From JAGNZR01 sp051652785 (GTDB lineage: Bacteria; Fusobacteriota; Fusobacteriia; Fusobacteriales; Fusobacteriaceae): DNA of 64,000 nt. The stretch's first letter is position 1, and every line of letters starts with the position of its first letter. Position numbers and translations under genes: made by a program. The notes under the pieces were generated by a model. The model did no database searches. It was given only the letters and a program-made list of their open reading frames with translations, and was not told the DNA's origin. Below are positions 58,011 to 64,000 of this stretch, piece after piece. The DNA lies in assembly GCA_051652785.1 (NCBI GenBank), contig JBOFUX010000026.1, positions 21,580 through 85,579 on the forward strand. Direction: 5' to 3'.

Positions 58011-58057
58011 AAAAGAGAATTAATGACTAAATTAAATTTAGTTGTTAATTCTCTTTA
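58011..58057 (+). terminator. Hairpin after the dpp operon
   Basis: A stem of about 22 bp with two G-U pairs (58012-58033, 58035-58056). The T-run is short (TTT), so read-through into the kinase gene is possible. Confidence 0.65.
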
Positions 58058-58088
58058 TAAATTAGTAAAACATTCAAGGAGGAATAGC

Positions 58089-59552
58089 ATGGAATTTAAT
58101 GAAAAAATGTATAGTACAACTCTAAAATTGATTTTACTAAAATCAATTTCTGAAATATTTCCAGAAGAAGAAGTTCAAATTCAACATACACTAAGCAAAG
58201 GTTTGTATGGAGAACTAAAAAATAAAAATAAAATATCACGAGATGAAATAATTCTTATAAAAAAAAGAATGGATGAAGTTATAAAAAGCAATTTATCTAT
58301 TAATTTAGTCACTGCTGATATAGAGGATATAAGGAAAAGATTAAAAACTATAAAAAGGAAAGATATAGTAAGAGCAGTTAATACAGCAGGGTGGTTACCA
58401 ATAAAAGAATATGAATTAGATGGTTATCATGATTTTTTTTATGAAAAAACTTATTCAAGTACAGGGAATATTTATTTATACGATTTAGTCTCTTATTCTG
58501 ATGGTTTTATATTAAGGTTTCCATTATCTAAAAATTCTAAAGAATTACCACTATATATAGAAACTCCAAAACTATCCTTAACTCAACGAGAATGTGGAAT
58601 TTGGGATGAGATGATGGATGTTTCATATATAGGAAGTTTAAATGAAAAAACTATGAGTGGAACAGTGGAAGAGTTAATAAGAATAAGTGAAACTTTACAT
58701 GAAGTAAAACTTGTTAAACTAACAAATAAAATAATTACAAATAAAAAAATAAAGTTAGTTACAATTGCAGGGCCATCATCTTCTGGAAAAACAACTTTTA
58801 GCAAAAGATTAATGCTTTATTTAAAAGCTAATAGAGTATTTCCAATCCTTATTTCTCTGGATAGCTATTATGTCGGTCGAGAAAATGTTCCATTAGATGA
58901 GTATGGAAAAAAAGATTTTGAAAGTATAACTGCGTTAGATTTAGAATTATTAAATAACAATATAAAAGATTTAATAGAAGGAAAAAAAGTAGAGATACCA
59001 GAATATGACTTTGTTACTGGAAAAAGAAAAGAACATGGAACTTGGATGGCAATTCCTGAAAATGGAATATTAATAATCGAAGGGATACATGGACTTAATG
59101 AAGAACTTACAAGGGATATACCAAGAAATGAAAAATTTAAAATTTATATAAGTTGTTTAACTCAATTAAATATAGATATGCATAATAGAATACCTACAAA
59201 TGAAGTAAGAAAAATTAGAAGAATTGTAAGAGATAGTCTCTCAAGAGGAACAAAAGTTGAAGAAACACTCGCTATGTGGGATTCTGTTAGGAGAGGAGAA
59301 GAAAAGTATATTTTTAAATTTCAAGAAGAAGCTGATGTTATGTTTGATTCAAACTTGGTATATGAACTAGGGGTATTAAAAAAACATGCTATGAAAGAAC
59401 TTATAAAAATAAAGATAGACAGTGAATATTATGAGGAAGCAAAAAGATTATTAAGATTTTTATATTGTTTTGTAGATATAGACGATAAACATGTTCCTGA
59501 TATGTCACTATTAAAAGAATTTATAGGGGGAAGTTATTTTTATAGCTATTAA
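58089..59552 (+). CDS. Nucleoside (uridine-type) kinase with tRNA-synthetase-like N-terminal domain
   Basis: 487 residues. The C-terminal half is a phosphoribulokinase/uridine-kinase fold: AGPSSSGKTTFSKRLMLYL (P-loop, about residue 250), ISLDSYYVGRENVP, and FVTGKRKEHG. The N-terminal half resembles the editing region of threonyl-tRNA synthetase seen in such kinases; the TGS domain found ahead of it in longer homologues seems to be missing. It probably phosphorylates a nucleoside, but substrate is unknown. ATG 58089 follows AAGGAGG; in-frame codons before it lie in the terminator. Confidence 0.82.
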   Translation: MEFNEKMYSTTLKLILLKSISEIFPEEEVQIQHTLSKGLYGELKNKNKISRDEIILIKKRMDEVIKSNLSINLVTADIEDIRKRLKTIKRKDIVRAVNTAGWLPIKEYELDGYHDFFYEKTYSSTGNIYLYDLVSYSDGFILRFPLSKNSKELPLYIETPKLSLTQRECGIWDEMMDVSYIGSLNEKTMSGTVEELIRISETLHEVKLVKLTNKIITNKKIKLVTIAGPSSSGKTTFSKRLMLYLKANRVFPILISLDSYYVGRENVPLDEYGKKDFESITALDLELLNNNIKDLIEGKKVEIPEYDFVTGKRKEHGTWMAIPENGILIIEGIHGLNEELTRDIPRNEKFKIYISCLTQLNIDMHNRIPTNEVRKIRRIVRDSLSRGTKVEETLAMWDSVRRGEEKYIFKFQEEADVMFDSNLVYELGVLKKHAMKELIKIKIDSEYYEEAKRLLRFLYCFVDIDDKHVPDMSLLKEFIGGSYFYSY

Positions 59553-59588
59553 TGAAATAAATATTATATTACAGTAAAGAAAAAATAC

Positions 59589-59617
59589 TAGACGAAAAGA
59601 GTAATATGTGGTAAAGT
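59589..59617 (+). promoter_or_regulatory. Possible promoter of the satP-like gene
   Basis: TAGACG (59589-59594) and TAAAGT (59612-59617) with a 17-base spacer and TGTGG before the -10 box (extended -10). A weak match. Confidence 0.35.
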
Positions 59618-59678
59618 AATCCTTGTGTAAAAGCATAATAATGTCTAAAAAAAATTATGATATAAAACGGAGGATTAA

Positions 59679-60293
59679 ATGAACGACGGGAACAGATATG
59701 TAAGAATAGTAGTAGCTGACTTATCAGGTTTAGGTCTATTTGGGTTAGCTATGATAACTTTAATAGCATCAGCTTATAAGTTAGGATTTTTATCAGGGGT
59801 GTCTTTACTAGTACCTTGGGCAATAGTATTAGGATGTATAGCTCAGTTTATGGCTTGTATAAATGATGTGAAACATAATAATATATTTGGAGCTACTGCT
59901 TTTGGTGGATACGGATTATTTTGGTTAGCAATAGCTTTTAGCTGGATGATAGACCTTGGAGTTTTTGGACCTGCAATGAAAGCAGCATCAGATCCTAAAG
60001 TTTATGCTTTTGGTTATTTAGGTTATTTAATTTTTACTATTGTTATGACAATTGGCGCAATTAAAACTAATAAAATGTTATTTATAATTTTTGTATTAAT
60101 AGATTTATTATTTATAGGATTGACTCTTTCAACTTTTGGAATAATGAAACATGAAACACATCTGTTAGCCGCTTATTCTGAACTTTCAATTTCAATAGTA
60201 GGATTTTATGGTTTTGCTGGAAATATTTTGAATAAACATTTAGGAGTAGAATTATTTCCTCTTGGAAAACCATTTTGGGTTCTTAAAAAATAA
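59679..60293 (+). CDS. satP: SatP/YaaH-family acetate/succinate transporter
   Basis: 204 residues, six hydrophobic segments. The GPR1/FUN34/YaaH family carries acetate and succinate with protons. LSGLGLFGLAMITLIASAYKLG replaces the usual NPAPLGL start, and the FGGYGLFWLAIAF and GKPFWVLKK segments are typical. In an organism that produces acetate from glutamate, export of acetate or its re-uptake is plausible. Confidence 0.8.
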   Translation: MNDGNRYVRIVVADLSGLGLFGLAMITLIASAYKLGFLSGVSLLVPWAIVLGCIAQFMACINDVKHNNIFGATAFGGYGLFWLAIAFSWMIDLGVFGPAMKAASDPKVYAFGYLGYLIFTIVMTIGAIKTNKMLFIIFVLIDLLFIGLTLSTFGIMKHETHLLAAYSELSISIVGFYGFAGNILNKHLGVELFPLGKPFWVLKK

Positions 60294-60328
60294 ATGTTTA
60301 GTAATATTATAATTTAATAAAAAGATAT

Positions 60329-60380
60329 TTAAGCGGTTTTTATTCTGTATTTTACAGGACTTAAACCGTTTAATTTTTTT
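60329..60380 (+). terminator. Terminator after the satP-like gene
   Basis: TTAAGCGGTTT (60329-60339) pairs with AAACCGTTTAA (60363-60373) with one G-U pair; followed by TTTTTTT. It overlaps the 3' end of the IS remnant. Confidence 0.65.
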
Positions 60381-60540
60381 GTATTCTTTTTATATTTTAA
60401 AAATCTATATAATTTTTTATTAATTCTATAGTAATATAAGTATCTAAAACTTTATTCAAATAAATAGATTCACTTTTTAAATGGCTAAAAAATGATTCAA
60501 TAGGCGTATTATTTCAACAATTATCTCTTTTAGACATTGA
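60329..60540 (-). pseudogene. IS3-family transposase (OrfB) C-terminal remnant
   Basis: On the minus strand the decoded series is SMSKRDNC, stop, NNTPIESFFSHLKSES, then YIDF, and in another frame KLNGLSPVKYR to a stop at 60331-60329. These are the closing motifs of IS3/IS150-type transposases (SMSRKGNCxDNAxxESFF and LNGLTPVxYR). The copy has decayed: Trp after NC is now TGA, the Tyr after YIDF is TAA, and one base is lost in an A-run. The upstream part including the DDE catalytic residues, apart from the final ESFF glutamate, is gone. A hairpin near its 3' end may serve as terminator. The first eight codons have become the end of the neighbouring aminotransferase. Confidence 0.85.
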
Positions 60541-61680
60541 AGATAAATCTTTTTCTATTCTATCAAAAGCTTCTTTTAAATCATTCAATGATTTAGAGCA
60601 AGATATTCTAATTGCATTATCATCTCCAAATATTTTTCCAGGAATTACCTTAATACCTAAATTTTCAAAAAGATAATTAGAATATTCAACAGACTTTAAA
60701 CCAGTTTTACTAATGTTAACAAAAAGATAAATTCCTCCTTGAGGATGAAAAGTTTTAAAAAAATCGATTTTATTGACTCTTTCTAAGCAGTATTCAATCC
60801 TTGATTTATACAAAGGAGCAAGAGTCTCCTTTGTATGTTTTACATTTTTTAAAGCATAGATTGCAGCTCTTTGGGAAATAGAACAAGCACTATATATAAT
60901 AAGTTCATTTAATTTTCTGTTACTATTAGTAATAGCTTCAGGAGCAATATTATATCCTATTCTCCAACCTGTCATAGCAAAGTTTTTAGAAAAGCTACAA
61001 ATAGAAATAGTCCTTTCACTCATATCTTCTAAAGTATATATTGGTATAAAAGTTTTAGAGAAATCATAAAAATCATAAATATCATCTGCATAGACAAGTA
61101 AATCATATTTTTTACTTATTTCACAAATTATTTTTAAACTCTCTATTGTATAGCATACTCCCGTAGGATTACAGGGTGTGTTTACTATAATTCCTTTAGT
61201 ACGCTTTGTTATAACTTTTTCTAAATCATTTTTTATTATTTGATAGTTATTTTCAATAAATGTATTAACAATTATAGGAACTCCCATAGCCTCTTTTATT
61301 TGCTCTTCATAAACTGGAAAAAAAGGAGCTAAAATAATGACTTCATCTAAAGGATTTAAAGTAGTACGCAGAGCTAAGTACATTCCATGGCAACCTCCAG
61401 ATGTAACCATAATTTGGTTCAAGTTTAAATTATAATTAATGAACTCATTTTTATGATATTTAAGAATCTCTTGACGAAGTTCAAAATCACCAAGAGTTTC
61501 CTTATAATGAGTATGTCCTTTTAAAGCATCTTCAAAAGCAGAGTGTATTATATTTTTATCAGTATGAACGTCTAAATCTCCAATACTCAAATCAATAAAT
61601 CTATTCTTATTATGAATAAATTTAGGAATAATTTCTATATTCTCCTGAAATCTTTTCGCTAAAAATTTATTTCCATTCAT
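60514..61680 (-). CDS. Class I/II PLP aminotransferase with an IS-derived C terminus
   Basis: 388 residues. The fold-type I motifs are present: GHTHYKETLGDFELRQEI near residue 35, TSGGCHGMYLALRTTLNP near residue 90, NTPCNPTGVCYT near residue 167, and SFSKNFAMTGWRIGYN near residue 232, which has the PLP lysine. Family AT-I (MtnE/YbdL, aspartate-type) is likely. The gene overlaps the dehydrogenase upstream by four bases (ATGA). Its final residues SMSKRDNC and the stop come from an IS3-family transposase, so the native C terminus has been lost or replaced; the active site is untouched. Confidence 0.85.
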   Translation of the reverse strand: MNGNKFLAKRFQENIEIIPKFIHNKNRFIDLSIGDLDVHTDKNIIHSAFEDALKGHTHYKETLGDFELRQEILKYHKNEFINYNLNLNQIMVTSGGCHGMYLALRTTLNPLDEVIILAPFFPVYEEQIKEAMGVPIIVNTFIENNYQIIKNDLEKVITKRTKGIIVNTPCNPTGVCYTIESLKIICEISKKYDLLVYADDIYDFYDFSKTFIPIYTLEDMSERTISICSFSKNFAMTGWRIGYNIAPEAITNSNRKLNELIIYSACSISQRAAIYALKNVKHTKETLAPLYKSRIEYCLERVNKIDFFKTFHPQGGIYLFVNISKTGLKSVEYSNYLFENLGIKVIPGKIFGDDNAIRISCSKSLNDLKEAFDRIEKDLSSMSKRDNC

Positions 61681-62732
61681 TTATCCTCCTCTATGCCTTC
61701 TTCAAAAATTTTGATAAAAATATCTTTGTTAAAAATAAAAGGAATTTCACTTTTAGTGCTTAATTGAATAATTTTATTTAAAACTTCTTTTCTTTTTTCC
61801 ATATATTCATCTTTTCCCACTATCTCTTTAAGAAGAATTGGAAATTTTACTTTTTTATAAAATTCTAAAAGTTCATTAAATTCTTCTAATTTGTTTTCAA
61901 GTTTTAATTGAACCAAAATTCCAAAGGCTACCACTTCTCCATGTAAGAATTTTTTATTCACTCCCTTTATTTTAGTTAGAGCATCAAAAATATCATGGGC
62001 GAGAGCACCATTATATTTAAAATCAATAAGATTTGAAATTATACCAGTAGTTACTAAGATAACTCCTATGACCTCAGTAAATTCTTTATCTATAACTGAA
62101 GTTATAAGTGCTTTATTTCCAAAATTAAGCATTGATTCTTTGCAGAGAACACTAAGTTTACTTCCCATCAATGTAAGGAAATTTAATTTTTTTTCTTTTG
62201 TCTTTAATCTCATTTCATAATATTTAGCTAAAGTATCTCCTATTCCAGCTAATAGATATTTTTTAGGAGCTGAAATTAGAGTATTTAAATTTATGAATGT
62301 TTTGTGAGGAGGATTTTTTAAATTGTATATCTCTTCAAAATTATGATTTTCTTTATATACAACAGAAATATTTGAAATACAAGCACAAGTCGAAGCTATT
62401 GTTGGAATTGTAAAAAGAGGAATATTTAATTTATCCATAATAATTTTTGAAAGATCAATGGATTTTCCGCCGCCAATACCAATGATTAAATCATAAGATG
62501 TCATTTCACAAGTTTTTAAAATGGAATTAATATTAAAATAAGAACATTCATTTTCATAATTAATTAATTGAAATTGTTTTTTTTCTAAAATTTTAAATAA
62601 GTCATTTTTAATATAAAATAGAGATTCTATACCATGAATAACAAGAATATTGTTATAATTTTTAATTTCTCTTATCAAATCACTCCAAATACTATTTTCC
62701 ATAAAAACTTCTGTTAAAATAAACTTTTTCAT
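61677..62732 (-). CDS. Iron-type alcohol dehydrogenase family protein (HcxA/GldA-like)
   Basis: 351 residues. The Rossmann part has GIGGGKSIDLSKII near residue 90 and PTIASTCA; metal ligands are in AGIGDTLAKYYE, ALAHDIFDALT and FLHGEVVAFG. Members include glycerol dehydrogenase and hydroxycarboxylate dehydrogenase HcxA (YbdH). In E. coli hcxA sits beside the methionine aminotransferase gene ybdL, the same pairing as here, so reduction of a 2-oxo acid made by the aminotransferase is a plausible role. Not certain which substrate. Confidence 0.82.
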   Translation of the reverse strand: MKKFILTEVFMENSIWSDLIREIKNYNNILVIHGIESLFYIKNDLFKILEKKQFQLINYENECSYFNINSILKTCEMTSYDLIIGIGGGKSIDLSKIIMDKLNIPLFTIPTIASTCACISNISVVYKENHNFEEIYNLKNPPHKTFINLNTLISAPKKYLLAGIGDTLAKYYEMRLKTKEKKLNFLTLMGSKLSVLCKESMLNFGNKALITSVIDKEFTEVIGVILVTTGIISNLIDFKYNGALAHDIFDALTKIKGVNKKFLHGEVVAFGILVQLKLENKLEEFNELLEFYKKVKFPILLKEIVGKDEYMEKRKEVLNKIIQLSTKSEIPFIFNKDIFIKIFEEGIEEDK

Positions 62733-62757
62733 AAAACCTCCTATAATTTTTTTATAG

Positions 62758-62786
62758 ATTATAGTATAATTTTATTTTATTGTAAA
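62758..62786 (-). promoter_or_regulatory. Promoter of the dehydrogenase-aminotransferase pair
   Basis: On the minus strand TTTACA (62786-62781) and TATAAT (62763-62758) are 17 bases apart, about 25 bases before the start codon. Confidence 0.7.
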
Positions 62787-62807
62787 CAAATATTTATAAA
62801 AAAAATA

Positions 62808-62836
62808 TTGACAAATTGAAAGATATAATATAGAAT
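62808..62836 (+). promoter_or_regulatory. Promoter of the amino-acid-binding lipoprotein gene
   Basis: TTGACA (62808-62813) and TAGAAT (62831-62836) with a 17-base spacer, diverging from the preceding promoter. A leader of about 200 bases follows before the gene; I see no clear structure in it. Confidence 0.65.
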
Positions 62837-63041
62837 TACTCTAAATTATATCAAAATTAAATTTATATATGTTAAAAACTCTTAAAAAACTTGATAATAT
62901 ATAATTAATTAAGTTAAAGAAAATTTGTGATATTTTAAATTTTAGATATATATTTAATATTGATATTTTCAATTTTATTTATTTTTTAAGAAAAGTAGGG
63001 AAATTTTTTATAAAATCCTAAATATATTTGAGGAGGTCTTT

Positions 63042-63779
63042 ATGAATAATTTATTTAAAAAAATTTTTTTTGTAGCAATAGCTTTAATTTTATTTGGTTG
63101 TGAAAAAAAAGAGGATAAATTGCATAGGGATAAAGTTTTTATAGTAGGAACAAATGCTGAATATCCTCCTTTTGAATATTTAGAAAATGAAAAAATTAAG
63201 GGCTTAGATCCTGATATTATTGAAGAAGTTTTTAAAAAATTGGGATATCAGTACAAATGGGTGAATATGGAATTTGGAGGTTTAATTTCAGCGTTACAAA
63301 CGGGAAAAATCGACTTAATAATTGCAGGAATGAGTATTACAGAAGAAAGAATGAAAACTGTAGATTTTACAGCACCCTATTTAGTGTCTAATACAGCTTT
63401 TCTTACAAATAAAAATAATCCTATTATGGGAATGGATGATTTAGCAAATAAAAAATTCGGTGTGGCATTAGGAACAACTCAAGAGCAAAAAGCTAAAAAT
63501 ATTAAAGAGGCTACGGTAATCTCATATCCAAGTAATACGTCAGCATTATTAGCATTAAAAACCTTACAGGTTGATGGAGTTCTTTTTGACGAAAGTGTTG
63601 CTACAGGATATATTAATAATAATTCAGAATTAAAAATAGTTGGAATTTCAGAAGGAGTAGAAAAAGCTATTGCTCTTAGAAAAAATGATGAAAGTTATGA
63701 TGAAATTAATAATGCTTTAATGGAAGTGATTAAAGAGGGAACTATAAAAAAATTAAAAGAAAAATATGATTTAAATTAA
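63042..63779 (+). CDS. Amino-acid ABC transporter substrate-binding lipoprotein
   Basis: 245 residues. The signal peptide ends in the lipobox ILFGC. The SBP_bac_3 fold follows: VGTNAEYPPFEYLENEKI near residue 35, GLDPDIIEEVFKKLGY, and GKIDLIIAGMSITEERMKTV near residue 85, typical of polar-amino-acid binding proteins. AGGAGG precedes the ATG. No permease or ATPase gene follows in the remaining 221 bases, so the partners lie outside the window or elsewhere. Confidence 0.9.
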   Translation: MNNLFKKIFFVAIALILFGCEKKEDKLHRDKVFIVGTNAEYPPFEYLENEKIKGLDPDIIEEVFKKLGYQYKWVNMEFGGLISALQTGKIDLIIAGMSITEERMKTVDFTAPYLVSNTAFLTNKNNPIMGMDDLANKKFGVALGTTQEQKAKNIKEATVISYPSNTSALLALKTLQVDGVLFDESVATGYINNNSELKIVGISEGVEKAIALRKNDESYDEINNALMEVIKEGTIKKLKEKYDLN

Positions 63780-64000
63780 AACATATTATTTTAAGTCCAT
63801 ATAAATATTAGAATTAATAAGAATATTAGCAATTTCAAGAAAATTACTTTGTGACAAAAAAATATAAAAGTGGGGAATCTTTTACGGTAACTACTCAACC
63901 ATTGAAAACCAATGATAGATATAGTTTATTTAAGTATAGTAAAGATAATTTTATCGTTTATGTCATCAATAACTGTAGTTTTGAATTTTTTTAACATAAT
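63780..64000. other. Region without a confident gene at the window edge
   Basis: A GTG-initiated reading frame of 47 codons (63851-63994) starts VTKKYKSGESFTVTTQ, but it has no ribosome binding site and I recognise no family. No terminator or repeat is clear. It could be the remnant of a degraded gene. Confidence 0.3.

Noticed and set aside
58023..58088. N-terminal extension of the nucleoside kinase
   Set aside because: This stretch is the second half of the terminator hairpin; AAGGAGG precedes ATG 58089.
63851..63994. 47-codon reading frame at the right edge
   Set aside because: No ribosome binding site, no recognised family; chance frames of this size are common in AT-rich DNA.

Overview
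The window is AT-rich (roughly 70-75% A+T by eye) bacterial chromosome, densely packed with short operons and strong GGAGG-type ribosome binding sites. The gene content (low-GC codon use, a fused YlxR-YlxQ protein, heptose epimerase HldD implying LPS, HemZ, a cobalamin-dependent glutamate mutase operon, tyrosine phenol-lyase, SatP/YaaH acetate carrier) points to an anaerobic amino-acid-fermenting member of the Fusobacteriota; the genus cannot be fixed from the sequence alone. No rRNA, tRNA, CRISPR array, prophage or intact insertion sequence was seen. The region is mostly core chromosome and I did not find a clearly new multi-gene system; the most unusual items are small-scale.

Layout. 1-2411 (minus): rimP-nusA-ylxRQ-infB translation/transcription operon with a promoter and a leader hairpin. 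2610-3398: murI. 3808-13054 (plus): an AbgT-family carrier, then glutamate mutase (mutS, mutL, mutE), methylaspartate ammonia-lyase and the three subunits of a citrate/citramalate-lyase-type enzyme. Together these cover most of the methylaspartate route from glutamate to acetate and pyruvate; only mesaconase is missing. 13170-17375 (minus): TVP38-type membrane protein, SPFH protein, radical SAM/SPASM protein, YjeM-like permease. 17589-18948: SAM-I riboswitch and metK. 19023-23630: a MocR-type regulator divergent from an AGCS carrier and tyrosine phenol-lyase. 23826-29784 (minus): secreted protein of unknown function, der, ygiQ, CBS-type pyrophosphatase, Smr protein.

29925-44133 (plus): ligA, secA, a lipoprotein, a CWC-PHP fusion, hldD, uppP, hemZ, an HhH protein, hslO, tatD, acpS, an orphan NuoE-like protein and prfB with its programmed +1 frameshift. 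A nested stem-loop element (44168-44243) follows. 44259-53974: a small unknown gene (minus), flavodoxin, a DEAD-box helicase with an SR-rich linker and structured leader, mltG, a B12-binding radical SAM protein, tilS-ftsH, and rpsO whose leader can pair with its own Shine-Dalgarno. 54094-60293: dppBCDF-type peptide importer without a binding protein, a nucleoside kinase and an acetate carrier. 60329-62786 (minus): an aminotransferase and an HcxA-like dehydrogenase; the aminotransferase ends inside a decayed IS3-family transposase, which supplies its last residues. 63042-63779: an amino-acid-binding lipoprotein.

The genes tie together as amino-acid catabolism: glutamate and tyrosine are imported and fermented, peptides enter through the Dpp-type importer, and acetate may leave or enter through SatP. 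Several start codons (nusA, der, hemZ, tilS, ftsH) are best read as TTG on the basis of ribosome-binding-site spacing.
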